The translations under genes were made by a program, and so were the position numbers. 64,000 nucleotides of DNA from Oscillospiraceae bacterium (GTDB taxonomy: Bacteria > Bacillota > Clostridia > Oscillospirales > Acutalibacteraceae). Each line of letters starts with the position of its first letter. Positions within the stretch are counted from its first letter, which is position 1. Below are positions 42,697-51,388 of the stretch, in pieces. Below the pieces are notes generated by a model. It was given only the letters and a program-made list of their open reading frames with translations, was not told the DNA's origin and searched no databases. The DNA lies in assembly GCA_015065765.1 (NCBI GenBank), contig SVPP01000011.1, forward strand, positions 21,990 to 85,989. Direction: 5' to 3'.

Positions 42697-45474
42697 TCAT
42701 TCAAAAAGTCCCGTAAAGAAAATACGCATAACAAAAGTGATTCTTGCAAAAAATGCTGTAATTTCTCCGCCTGTTTCCATATCACATTTTAAGCTTTCAA
42801 ACCATTTATCAGTGTCCGTCGTTATTTCAAAAACAGTCTTTTCACTTGAAAAACTGTCTGCGTCAGAATCAATATATACCACGAATGTATAACTTTCACC
42901 CGGTGTAAGACTTTTAAATACACCATTTTCAGAATAAGTGTCGGTTTCCTCGCAATAATATGTGAAGCCCTCCGCCTCTGTCAGAACGACCTTGGTTTTG
43001 CCGATTTTTTCTGTTGTGATTTCTTCATGAGCAACAGGTCTTTCCGGAATTACCCATTCGATAACAGGCGATGCAAATTTTCCGTCACCCGCTTTTCTGC
43101 AAAGGTACATCGTAGTGCCTGGAACAACGGGAATATAGTCAAATTCCACTGAGTTTTCCTCAGTAAATTCTTCATCGGGAGAAAATTTGTAATAAACCCT
43201 CTGACCAAACATTTCCACTGAGCATTCATCAACAAAATTGATTTGCGGCTCAATAATATTTTTTCTCTCAGGAAGAGGTACAAGAAAACTTTCCTGTCCT
43301 ATGTCAACAATAAATGTCATGGTTGAAGAAGAATCAATCCACTCTGTAACATTCTGCCCACTACTGAGTGTCTGATAATACTTTGTTTTTACAGAAACTC
43401 TGCTTTCATCAAAAATCATAGTTTCATTCTCATAATCGTAACCTATAGGATTTACGAAAATCTTGGGCAGATACACATAGGGTTTATACCCTTCCTCAGA
43501 AACAGTAATTTCAATTGTATTTGCAACGTATTCCTCAACATCAACCTGAATTGTTTCACCACTTTCCACGCTGACTCCGTTTACGGCAATTTCAAAATCA
43601 GATGTTGCAGTAACACCAACAGTCTTACTGCCGTTTTCGATAAGAATTGTTTCAGGAAGCTTTGAAGAAACATCCACATTTATTTCTTCCGAGGCACTTG
43701 AGAATGTCAGAGAATTCAGCGCTGTCACCGCCTGAGCATATTCACGCTCATAAACCTCACCGAAGCCGTTTTCGTCCTTTGCGGAAGCTCTGATAACTGT
43801 ACCGTCAGAAAGAGAAACAGGCTTTGTGTAAAGCTTTCCGTTTTCTCTCGGGTCACTGCCGTCAAGTGTATAATAAATTTCATCTGCACTGAGGCAGGAA
43901 AGTTCAAGCTTTTCCGCAAGAGATATCTTTCCGCTGTCAAGGGAGAATTTTACATGCTTATCAGCACTTGTGAATGCTTTGATTGCAAAATTACCAAGAC
44001 GCATATACTCCGTCGGTCCGTCAAAGCCTTTGATTACCTTCTGGTGAATATCCTCCCACTTTTCTCCATCACTGCTTACGAAGCTTTCTCCTGCTCCTGA
44101 AACGTTTGCTGTGCTCTGGATGCGGTACTCCATATAAATCGCTTCAACCTGAGCGGTCAGAGTTTCTGTGGGATTTTTAAGATAAACCACTACGCTGAAT
44201 TCTTCACCTTTTCTGAGATTTACTCCCTCTTCAAGGTTTTCGGTATAATAACCCGGCAAAGATTTAGTGCCTGAAAACTCTGCCTGAAGAGTTCCCGAAG
44301 TGGGATCTTTTTTATTTTCAAGAGAAGTAAATATTCTTACAGTGTACTGCGTATTCACATCAGTTGTATAGAAAGAAACTGCTTCCAGAACCTCATCTTT
44401 TTCTGCCGTAAAAACGTTTGACATGAAAATTTCAGTAGAATCGTCAAAGCCTATGGGAGTGTACTGCACACTTTCATCGTGTGAATAAATATTCTCATAG
44501 TTATCCTTGCTCTCATAAAGATAGATTCCGATGTAATCTGTTGTCACGTCCTCGTAGGAAAGCCAGAAAAAACCTTTTTCACCCCAGACTTCACCCCAAC
44601 TGTTCTGAACGAGCCATGCTCCGTCATTTTCAATATATTTTGAATTGTTAAAATTTTCTTTAGGAAAATTATCATCCCAGCCTACAATCGAAACCGAATG
44701 ATTGGTATAAGCACCGATATAATTATACCACGCATTTGTCTTTTCATTGAAATTCTGACTTCTGTTTGATGCAAGATATGAAATGTCAACAGCCTGCTCT
44801 GTTTTATACATCTGCTCTTTGACCTGCTGAACAAGAAATCTTCGTGCCTCTGCCTGCTCTGCTTCATTGTCGTATTCGTATTCGGGAAATGAAATCATAT
44901 TCTGCAGATGTGCAACAGAAGTTTCTCTGTATTTTTCAGCAATTTTTGCATTTGAATAAGGGAAATCCGTCTCAGGTGCAGGGCCATACCAGTTTGAAAG
45001 TGCTCCGCAGGCAGTGAAGTCAAAACCGCCGTTGTTGAAGGGGTCATAGTCGCTGAAAATAAATCTGAACGCTTTTTTCTGATTTACTGAAGAATAAGTG
45101 AAATATGAAAGGTGTGACTCAGACAGATTTTTGATTATGCCCTTCTGTGCAAGACCTGTTTCACTTGAAGTAAGTGCGGCAAATGCCCAGCACGTTCCGA
45201 AGTCTCCCTGATCACCTGCTGCCTTAACATGACGTACCGCAAATTCCTCAGGCAAAGAAACTGCCTTGTTTGATTTTTTACTTACGGGAAGCTTTGATGA
45301 AATGTGAGAAGATATTCTTCCGCCGCCCTTTAAAATTTCTTTTTCATTCTCAGTAAGCGTACTGAAAGTAAGGTTATTTATCTCTCCGGATGCAAAAGAT
45401 GTTATGCTAAAAACAGAAAACATATTCAGCAAAAGAGCCGTACATAGAATAAGCGAAATGATTTTCTTCTTCAC
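42697..45474 (-). CDS. Secreted C1-family (papain-like) peptidase with lectin-like and chitobiase-type domains
   Basis: 925 aa from a GTG at 45474, spaced 9 bp from AAGGAG; a TTG at 45483 touches that site. Signal peptide to about residue 29. The peptidase has Cys95 in QGDFGTCWAFA, the His in TNHSVSIVGWDDNF and the Asn in VQNSWGEVWGEKGFFWLSY. A lectin-like domain follows (FDDSTEIFMSNVFTAEKDEVLEAVSFY), then a chitobiase C-terminal type module (LSADEIYYTLDGSDPRENG) and beta-rich modules. The C-terminus TAFFARITFVMRIFFTGLFE is a hydrophobic tail like that of the beta-helix protein. Probably a surface endopeptidase. Last gene of a three-gene operon. Confidence 0.87.
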   Translation of the reverse strand: MKKKIISLILCTALLLNMFSVFSITSFASGEINNLTFSTLTENEKEILKGGGRISSHISSKLPVSKKSNKAVSLPEEFAVRHVKAAGDQGDFGTCWAFAALTSSETGLAQKGIIKNLSESHLSYFTYSSVNQKKAFRFIFSDYDPFNNGGFDFTACGALSNWYGPAPETDFPYSNAKIAEKYRETSVAHLQNMISFPEYEYDNEAEQAEARRFLVQQVKEQMYKTEQAVDISYLASNRSQNFNEKTNAWYNYIGAYTNHSVSIVGWDDNFPKENFNNSKYIENDGAWLVQNSWGEVWGEKGFFWLSYEDVTTDYIGIYLYESKDNYENIYSHDESVQYTPIGFDDSTEIFMSNVFTAEKDEVLEAVSFYTTDVNTQYTVRIFTSLENKKDPTSGTLQAEFSGTKSLPGYYTENLEEGVNLRKGEEFSVVVYLKNPTETLTAQVEAIYMEYRIQSTANVSGAGESFVSSDGEKWEDIHQKVIKGFDGPTEYMRLGNFAIKAFTSADKHVKFSLDSGKISLAEKLELSCLSADEIYYTLDGSDPRENGKLYTKPVSLSDGTVIRASAKDENGFGEVYEREYAQAVTALNSLTFSSASEEINVDVSSKLPETILIENGSKTVGVTATSDFEIAVNGVSVESGETIQVDVEEYVANTIEITVSEEGYKPYVYLPKIFVNPIGYDYENETMIFDESRVSVKTKYYQTLSSGQNVTEWIDSSSTMTFIVDIGQESFLVPLPERKNIIEPQINFVDECSVEMFGQRVYYKFSPDEEFTEENSVEFDYIPVVPGTTMYLCRKAGDGKFASPVIEWVIPERPVAHEEITTEKIGKTKVVLTEAEGFTYYCEETDTYSENGVFKSLTPGESYTFVVYIDSDADSFSSEKTVFEITTDTDKWFESLKCDMETGGEITAFFARITFVMRIFFTGLFE

Positions 45475-45509
45475 GAAAATCAACTCCTTCCGTTCTAAAT
45501 TTAAATTTT

Positions 45510-45956
45510 TTATTTAAGATATTCTTCCATTATCATCGCTGCATTTCTGACAATTTCTTCGCAGGGACGTGTCTTTTTATAATGCTCGTTTCTCTCTGCG
45601 GGAACATGGCTTTCCGAAGGACCATCCATACCTAAAAGATCACGACAGATAAATGAACACTCGTTTCTTTTTTCAAATTCTTCTTTGATTTCTCTTACCT
45701 TTTTGTAAACCTCTTTCTTCGCTTCTGCTGCATCGGAAAGGTCTGTATCATCGGCAAGCCCGATAAGAAGTGTGCAACCGCTGAATGCACCGCACACTTC
45801 ACGGAGTCTGCCGAAACCTCCGCCGAAGCCGATTGACAGACGCTTTGCCGTTTCGTCATCAATACCGAACTTATCAGCAAATGCACAAAAAACTGCCTGC
45901 GAACAATTATATCCTTTTCCAAAAAGCTCTACAGCCTTTTCAGTTCTTCTTCCCAT
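45510..45956 (-). CDS. C_GCAxxG_C_C family protein
   Basis: 148 aa. It shows the spaced cysteines that name the family: GYNCSQAVFCAF, GGGFGRLREVCGAFSGCTLLIGL, NECSFICRDLLG, and PCEEIV near the end. The family is often found beside redox and membrane proteins; it is thought to bind metal or take part in redox chemistry, unproven. AAAGGAG precedes the ATG and the gene overlaps the upstream lipoprotein gene by 17 bp. Its place between a foldase-like lipoprotein and a secreted peptidase is unusual. Confidence 0.88.
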   Translation of the reverse strand: MGRRTEKAVELFGKGYNCSQAVFCAFADKFGIDDETAKRLSIGFGGGFGRLREVCGAFSGCTLLIGLADDTDLSDAAEAKKEVYKKVREIKEEFEKRNECSFICRDLLGMDGPSESHVPAERNEHYKKTRPCEEIVRNAAMIMEEYLK

Positions 45957-46626
45957 ATTTTTCTATCTCCTTTATCTCTGCTTTTTCATAAAGCTCATTA
46001 ATGTATTTTTCGTATTTTTCTGTTTTCAGTCTACTCTTTGCAATGCTTTCAAGATCCTGTTCAAGAAAGTCGTCAACAGTTCCTCTCATTTCAGATATTT
46101 TTTCCTGAATTTCTTTCTCAGAAGGTTTCAGCTTACCCTCAGCATAAATATTCTGAAGCTCCATAACACCTGTCTGCAGATAGTAGGAATAAAACTGACT
46201 CATCTGAATGGATTTTATACCCACAACGCCTTCCTTATTTTCGTTTTCTTTGTTGAAAGCCTCTGCCTTTGCTCTGAGTCCCGCAAAGGTCACATCGTCA
46301 TAAATCCCTTCTTCCTCCATAAGAAGAAACTGAATTTTTGCCTTGGCGCATTCTTCAAGAGTTCTTTCATAAAGAATTTCTTCAGGTGTTACGCCGTCAA
46401 ATTCCGTCTGCCAGAAACCTTCTGTATACTCTGCACCAAATTTTTCAAGACAATCATTGAGAACCTCAGACTTATATTTCTTTCTGAAATACTCAAACTC
46501 TTCCGGCGTTATTTCTTCGCCGTTTACTACCGCAACTGCCGAAATCTCTTCGCTTTCTTCACCGCAGGAAGCAAGTGACAGTACAAAAACCAGCGAAAGA
46601 AAAACACATATAACCTTTTTAATCAA
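45940..46626 (-). CDS. SurA/PrsA N-terminal-like lipoprotein
   Basis: 228 aa with a TTG start behind GAGGTG. The lipobox LASCG at residues 18-22 makes it a lipoprotein on the outer face of the membrane. VAVVNGEEITPEEFEYFRKKY is the SurA/trigger-factor N-terminal helix pattern, and the rest is helical and charged. No parvulin-type isomerase domain is present, so it may act as a holdase chaperone rather than an isomerase. It heads an operon with the C_GCAxxG_C_C protein and the secreted peptidase, which could be its client. Confidence 0.8.
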   Translation of the reverse strand: MIKKVICVFLSLVFVLSLASCGEESEEISAVAVVNGEEITPEEFEYFRKKYKSEVLNDCLEKFGAEYTEGFWQTEFDGVTPEEILYERTLEECAKAKIQFLLMEEEGIYDDVTFAGLRAKAEAFNKENENKEGVVGIKSIQMSQFYSYYLQTGVMELQNIYAEGKLKPSEKEIQEKISEMRGTVDDFLEQDLESIAKSRLKTEKYEKYINELYEKAEIKEIEKYGKKN

Positions 46627-46660
46627 AATCTCACCTCAAAATGCATAAACTCACACGGTA

Positions 46661-46689
46661 ATTATACATAATATTCAGGCAAAAATCAA
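46661..46689 (-). promoter_or_regulatory. Promoter of the lipoprotein-peptidase operon
   Basis: TTGATT-N17-TATAAT on the minus strand, 35 bp before the lipoprotein start; divergent from the phosphoesterase promoter. Confidence 0.75.
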
Positions 46690-46698
46690 CACATTAAG

Positions 46699-46727
46699 TT
46701 GACAACAAAGGGGAAAAAGTATATAAT
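46699..46727 (+). promoter_or_regulatory. Promoter of the three tandem phosphoesterases
   Basis: Perfect TTGACA-N17-TATAAT, 35 bp before the first gene. No terminator is seen between the three genes or before azlC. Confidence 0.85.
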
Positions 46728-46762
46728 TGTTACATTAAAATTAAGAAAGGAAGATATTTTCC

Positions 46763-47953
46763 ATGAAAAAGTTTTTTTCAATCATCATGGCAGTTGTTAT
46801 CTGCCTGAGTGTGTGTGCTATTGGCGTCTCTGCGGTTGACGTCGCAGACAAGACACTCAAATTCAAGGGCGATGGTGAATTCAAGATCATGCAGGTAGCT
46901 GACCTTCAGGATTCATCATTTGTTGTTTCTACAACAAATGAATATCTTGAAAAAATCATCAAAGAAGAAGACCCTGATCTTATTGTTCTCACCGGTGACA
47001 ACATCGGCGGCGGTACAGGTGATGCTCTCACAGAAGGCATTTCAAGATGGCAAGTAAAGAAAGGTATTAATCAGTTCATGTCTTTCTTTGAAAAAATCGG
47101 AATTCCCGTTGCAGTTGTTTTCGGCAACCATGACGGTGAGGCTCTTATCGGCAAAGAAGAGCAGATGGCTATGTATCAGACATACAAATGCTGCGTAGGC
47201 TTTGATGAAGGTGACAGCCTCTATGGCTGCGGTACATACAATCTCCCCATCCTTTCATCAGACGGGGAAAAGGTTGTTTATAACCTCTGGATGTTTGACT
47301 CAAATATGTATGACGATGTAAACGGCGGTTATGACCACGTTCATGAAGACCAGATCGCATGGTATGTTGAAACCTCAAACGCTCTCAAGGCTGCTAACGG
47401 AGGCACTCCCGTTCCCTCAATGGCTTTTCAGCACATCATCGTAAACGAAATCTATGATGCACTTGTAGAGGTTGAAGCAGGCACCCCCGGCTCAATTCCC
47501 CATGGCGATAAAGCACTCGCTCTTCCCGCAAATGCAACAGGCGTTATAAACGAGGGTCCCTGCCCTGGCTCAGTTGATTCTCTTCAGTTTGAGACAATGG
47601 TGGCTCAGGGCGACGTTAAGGCTATGTTCTTCGGACATGACCACGTTAACTCCTTCGTTGTTCCCTACCAGGGCATTGATATCGTAAACACACCCACATC
47701 AGGCTTCGGCTCCTACGGTGACAAATCGACACGCGGTGTAAGAATCATCACAATCAATGAAAACGATACATCAAAGTATGAAACAAAGGTTATCAACTAC
47801 TATGAGAAATTTGCTACTGATAATTTCTCAGAATGCAGATATCTTATGAGTGAAGGTGATGTATGGAACGCACTGCGCTACCTTATCCTTGCTCCCTCAA
47901 ACGGCGTTTCAATCATTTCCGTTCTCGCTGATATCTTTGCTCTCATTGCCTAA
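46763..47953 (+). CDS. Secreted metallophosphoesterase, tandem copy 1
   Basis: 396 aa with a signal peptide (MKKFFSIIMAVVICLSVCAIGVSA). Calcineurin-type motifs: QVADLQD (Asp47, with Gln49 where most have His), VLTGDNIGG, VVFGNHDGE, MAFQHIIVNE, FFGHDHVNSF. The final 30 residues are hydrophobic (YLILAPSNGVSIISVLADIF). Hydrolyses phosphomonoesters or diesters outside the membrane with two metal ions; substrate unknown. An insertion rich in Pro/Gly (GTPGSIPHGDKALALP) sits before the last metal motif, shared with copy 3 but shorter in copy 2. AAAGGAAG precedes the start. Confidence 0.88.
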   Translation: MKKFFSIIMAVVICLSVCAIGVSAVDVADKTLKFKGDGEFKIMQVADLQDSSFVVSTTNEYLEKIIKEEDPDLIVLTGDNIGGGTGDALTEGISRWQVKKGINQFMSFFEKIGIPVAVVFGNHDGEALIGKEEQMAMYQTYKCCVGFDEGDSLYGCGTYNLPILSSDGEKVVYNLWMFDSNMYDDVNGGYDHVHEDQIAWYVETSNALKAANGGTPVPSMAFQHIIVNEIYDALVEVEAGTPGSIPHGDKALALPANATGVINEGPCPGSVDSLQFETMVAQGDVKAMFFGHDHVNSFVVPYQGIDIVNTPTSGFGSYGDKSTRGVRIITINENDTSKYETKVINYYEKFATDNFSECRYLMSEGDVWNALRYLILAPSNGVSIISVLADIFALIA

Positions 47954-47988
47954 ACCCATATAAAGACAACTATAAGGAGATATTAAGT

Positions 47989-49119
47989 ATGTTTAAGAAA
48001 ACTTTCAGTATCCTCCTGTCGGTTTTAATTTGTCTTTCAATGTTTACTGTATGTGTCGGTGCTGCAACTGAAAGCACCGACACTCTTCAGTTTAACAAAG
48101 ACGGCACATTTAAAATCATGCAGGTTGCAGACATTCAGGATGATCACCACCTTATTCCCGCAACACTTGACTTTTTCAGAATTGCTATAGAATCAGAAAA
48201 GCCTGATCTTGTTGTGCTTCTGGGCGATAACATTTCAGGTGTCCCAAGCGATTTCGAGGACATTGAAAAAGCAAGAAAAAACACTGCTAAAGCAATTGAC
48301 TGCTACATGTCCTTTTTTGAAGAAATAAAAATGCCTGTAGCAATTGTTTTCGGCAACCATGACGCTGAAAACAAAGTAACAAAGGAAGAACAGATGCAGA
48401 TGTATATGTCTTACGACTGCTGTCTTGCTATTGACGAAGGTCCTGATATCTCCGGTTGCGGAACATACAACCTTCCCGTACTTTCATCAGACGGCACAAA
48501 AATTGCATATAATCTGTGGTTCTTTGATTCTGCTCTCTACGATGAGGCAAAAGGAATCTCTGACAACATCCAGCAGGATCAGATGGATTGGTACATAAAA
48601 ACGTCAAACGAGCTTAAAGAAGCAAACGGCGGTGTACCCGTTGACTCAATGGCATTTCAGCACATTGTTCCGAAAGAAATTGACAATGCCGAATTTCTCG
48701 AGGGAGAGGTAAACGAGGAACCAAGCCACGATTCCGGTGAATCGCTTCAGATTCCTGCAATGCTCAATCAGGGCGACGTAAGAGCAATTTTCTTCGGCCA
48801 CGACCATGTCAACACCTACACAGCTCTCTATGAAGGAATTTACCTTATCAATAGTCCTACATCCGGCTTTGGCTCCTACGGCGATATGAACAGAGGCCTG
48901 AGGTTCGTTACAATCAACGAAAACGACACATCAAAATTCGAAACAAAACTCATTAATTATTATGATGATTATTGCACGGATAACTTCTCCCGTTGTCGCT
49001 ACTACGTAAATTCAAGCATCGGGGTTGTGTGGAATATTTTAAGATTCCTCATCCTTGCTCCCTCAAACGGCATGTCCATTTTCACTGCAATTTATGAAAT
49101 TTTCTGCATGGTGTCATAA
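47989..49119 (+). CDS. Secreted metallophosphoesterase, tandem copy 2
   Basis: 376 aa, 35 bp after copy 1, with AAGGAGAT ahead. Signal peptide to about residue 24. Motifs: QVADIQDDHH (Gln in place of the first His), VLLGDNISG, VVFGNHDAE, MAFQHIVPKE, FFGHDHVNTY. The end FLILAPSNGMSIFTAIYEIF matches copy 1 closely. Least like the other two in the middle, where the GGYDHVHEDQ loop is replaced by KGISDNIQQDQ. Same probable role in the extracytoplasmic space, perhaps with a different specificity. Confidence 0.87.
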   Translation: MFKKTFSILLSVLICLSMFTVCVGAATESTDTLQFNKDGTFKIMQVADIQDDHHLIPATLDFFRIAIESEKPDLVVLLGDNISGVPSDFEDIEKARKNTAKAIDCYMSFFEEIKMPVAIVFGNHDAENKVTKEEQMQMYMSYDCCLAIDEGPDISGCGTYNLPVLSSDGTKIAYNLWFFDSALYDEAKGISDNIQQDQMDWYIKTSNELKEANGGVPVDSMAFQHIVPKEIDNAEFLEGEVNEEPSHDSGESLQIPAMLNQGDVRAIFFGHDHVNTYTALYEGIYLINSPTSGFGSYGDMNRGLRFVTINENDTSKFETKLINYYDDYCTDNFSRCRYYVNSSIGVVWNILRFLILAPSNGMSIFTAIYEIFCMVS

Positions 49120-49142
49120 CATAACGGAAGGCGGTATTATTA

Positions 49143-50306
49143 ATGAAAAAAATTATTTCAGTATTTTTGGCAATTACTATTACCCTCAGCTTGTTTGCAG
49201 TTTCTGTTAATGCTTCACAAACAACAGATGAAAAACTCATGTTCAATCAGGACGGTACTTTTAAAATTATTCAGGTCGCTGACTTACAGGATAATACTAA
49301 CCCCGTAAAGCAGACTAACGAATATATCAGAGAAATCGCGAAAGATGAAAAGCCCGATCTTTTTATCCTTACCGGCGATAACATTTCTGATTCAGTTGCA
49401 AGAGGATTTACAAAAGCTCACTCTGAGAAAAAAGTTAGAAAAGCAATTGATGCCTTTATGTCTGTTTTTGAAGAAATCGGAGTACCTGTTGCAATTGTTT
49501 TCGGAAACCATGATGCAGAAGGTCTTGTTTCAAAAGAAGAGCAGATGGCAATTTATCAGGAATATGACTGTTGCATTGCAATTGACGAGGGAGAAAGTCT
49601 CTACGGCTGCGGCACATATAATCTTCCCGTTTATTCATCAGACGGTGAAAAGGTTGTTTACAACCTCTGGATGTTTGACTCAAACATGTATGACGATGTA
49701 AACGGTGGCTATGACCACGTTCACGAGGACCAGATTGAATGGTATGTAAAAACATCAAACGAACTCAAAGCTCAGAACGATGGACAACCTGTTCCCTCGA
49801 TGGTTTTCCAGCACATTATTGTAAATGAAATTTTTGATGCACTCGAAGAGGTTGAAAAACAAAAGGGTGCTGTTAAAGATGACAACGGAAAATATTTTGT
49901 CCTGCCCGAAGGAGCAAAGGGAACTCTTCGTGAAATCCCCTGTCCCGGAGAAGTCGATTCTCTTCAGTTTGAAAAAATGGTAGAACAGGGCGACGTAAAA
50001 GCTATGTTCTTCGGTCACGATCATAAAAATGACTTTGAAATTTCTCACGAAGGAATTGATATTGTAAACACACCTACATCCGGTTTCGGTTCTTATGGTG
50101 ATGACAACAGAGGTGTACGTGTTATCACTCTGAACGAAGAAGATACATCGGTTTATGAAACTGAGATTATCACATATCTCGATAACTACTGCACAGAGCC
50201 ATTGGAAGTTTTCCTTTATCATGTACAGGGCTTAAAATTTATCTGGGATATGTTCCTTATGGGTTTAACTTATCCCATTAAAGCAATCACAACATTATTT
50301 GCATAA
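49143..50306 (+). CDS. Secreted metallophosphoesterase, tandem copy 3
   Basis: 387 aa, 23 bp after copy 2, with GGAAGG ahead. Signal peptide to about residue 24. Motifs: QVADLQDNTN, ILTGDNISD, VVFGNHDAE, MVFQHIIVNE, FFGHDHKNDF. It shares long identical stretches with copy 1 (for example GEKVVYNLWMFDSNMYDDVN), so these two are the closest pair. The C-terminus is a different hydrophobic tail ending PIKAITTLFA. The azlC gene follows 21 bp later and may be part of the same transcript. Confidence 0.87.
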   Translation: MKKIISVFLAITITLSLFAVSVNASQTTDEKLMFNQDGTFKIIQVADLQDNTNPVKQTNEYIREIAKDEKPDLFILTGDNISDSVARGFTKAHSEKKVRKAIDAFMSVFEEIGVPVAIVFGNHDAEGLVSKEEQMAIYQEYDCCIAIDEGESLYGCGTYNLPVYSSDGEKVVYNLWMFDSNMYDDVNGGYDHVHEDQIEWYVKTSNELKAQNDGQPVPSMVFQHIIVNEIFDALEEVEKQKGAVKDDNGKYFVLPEGAKGTLREIPCPGEVDSLQFEKMVEQGDVKAMFFGHDHKNDFEISHEGIDIVNTPTSGFGSYGDDNRGVRVITLNEEDTSVYETEIITYLDNYCTEPLEVFLYHVQGLKFIWDMFLMGLTYPIKAITTLFA

Positions 50307-50327
50307 AATTCAGAGGTGTAATCTAAC

Positions 50328-51050
50328 TTGAAACGGGAAAACAGCCATGCCTTCAGAAAAGGTGTCAGAAACGGAATACCTATTGCTTTGGGATACTTTG
50401 CAGTTGCATTCACATTGGGAATTGCCGCATCGAATGCAGGGCTGACGGCTTTTCAGGCAACACTTGCAAGTCTGACAAACAATGCTTCCGCAGGAGAATA
50501 TGCAGGTTTCACCGTAATTGCCGCAGGAAGCGGATATCTTGAAATGATAATCATGCAGGTTGTGGCAAACGCACGATATCTTCTCATGAGCTTTGCAATG
50601 AGTCAGAAAATCCCTCAGGATATGCCTCTTCACCACAGACTGCTGGTAGCCTTTGACCTGACTGATGAAATCTTCGGCATTTCAATTGCAGAGCCGGGAA
50701 AGCTGAATCCCTACTTTTCATATGGTGCTTTTTCAGTTGCAATCCCCGGTTGGTCTCTCGGCACATGTCTCGGTGTTGTCATGGGAAATGTTCTGCCGTT
50801 AAATGTTGTGAGTGCACTAAGTGTAGGACTTTTCGGAATGTTTATCGCCATCGTCGTTCCCGCCACAAAGCAGAACAAGGTTCTTCTCGGCATTGTCCTC
50901 GTTTCAATGGTACTGAGCTTCGCGTTTTATAAAATTCCTGTTTTTGATGCCATTTCATCAGGTACAAAAACAATAATTTTAACAGTTGTAATTGCTCTTG
51001 CTGCTGCAATTATTTTCCCTGTAAAGGAGGAAAATAAAAATGCAGAATAA
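50328..51050 (+). CDS. azlC: AzlC family branched-chain amino acid exporter subunit
   Basis: 240 aa with a TTG start behind AGAGGTG. The AzlC pattern FRKGVRNGIPIALGYFAVAFTLGIAA, then NNASAGEYAGFTVIAAGSGYLEMIIMQ, and LLVAFDLTDEIFGIS are visible. Six or so membrane helices. With AzlD it exports branched-chain amino acids or their analogues. The last 11 bases overlap azlD. Confidence 0.93.
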   Translation: MKRENSHAFRKGVRNGIPIALGYFAVAFTLGIAASNAGLTAFQATLASLTNNASAGEYAGFTVIAAGSGYLEMIIMQVVANARYLLMSFAMSQKIPQDMPLHHRLLVAFDLTDEIFGISIAEPGKLNPYFSYGAFSVAIPGWSLGTCLGVVMGNVLPLNVVSALSVGLFGMFIAIVVPATKQNKVLLGIVLVSMVLSFAFYKIPVFDAISSGTKTIILTVVIALAAAIIFPVKEENKNAE

Positions 51051-51348
51051 TGTTTACATCTACATCGGAATTATGGCACTTGTAACGTACCTGATGCGTG
51101 TACTGCCAATGACCATATTCAGAAAAGAAATCAAAAACAAAACTATACGCTCCTTCCTTTACTACGTTCCTTACGTCACGCTGACAGTTATGACCTTCCC
51201 TGCAATCCTTGAAGCAACAGGAAGTGTCTGGTCTGGTTTAGCAGCACTTATTGTTGGCGTGTTTGTTGCATGGAAAGGCGGAAGCTTACTTATAGTTTCC
51301 GTAATTTCCTGCGTAGTAGTTTTTGTGATTGAGTTGTTTATACTTTAA
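51040..51348 (+). CDS. azlD: AzlD family transport subunit
   Basis: 102 aa, AAAGGAGG ahead. VYIYIGIMALVTYLMRVLPMTIF and RSFLYYVPYVTLTVMTFPAILEATGS are the AzlD signature; four short helices. Small partner of AzlC. Overlapping genes guarantee joint expression. Confidence 0.93.
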   Translation: MQNNVYIYIGIMALVTYLMRVLPMTIFRKEIKNKTIRSFLYYVPYVTLTVMTFPAILEATGSVWSGLAALIVGVFVAWKGGSLLIVSVISCVVVFVIELFIL

Positions 51349-51354
51349 GCGAAA

Positions 51355-51388
51355 ATAGCAGAGCTGATATTCAGCCCTGCTATTTTTA
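51355..51388 (+). terminator. Terminator after azlD
   Basis: ATAGCAG-A-GCTGA-TAT-TCAGC-C-CTGCTAT followed by TTTTATC. Ends the phosphoesterase-azlCD region. Confidence 0.85.

Noticed and set aside
45772..46578. 268-codon plus-strand open frame opposite the lipoprotein and C_GCAxxG_C_C genes
   Set aside because: Phe/Lys-rich translation without domains, antisense to two genes with good motifs and starts.
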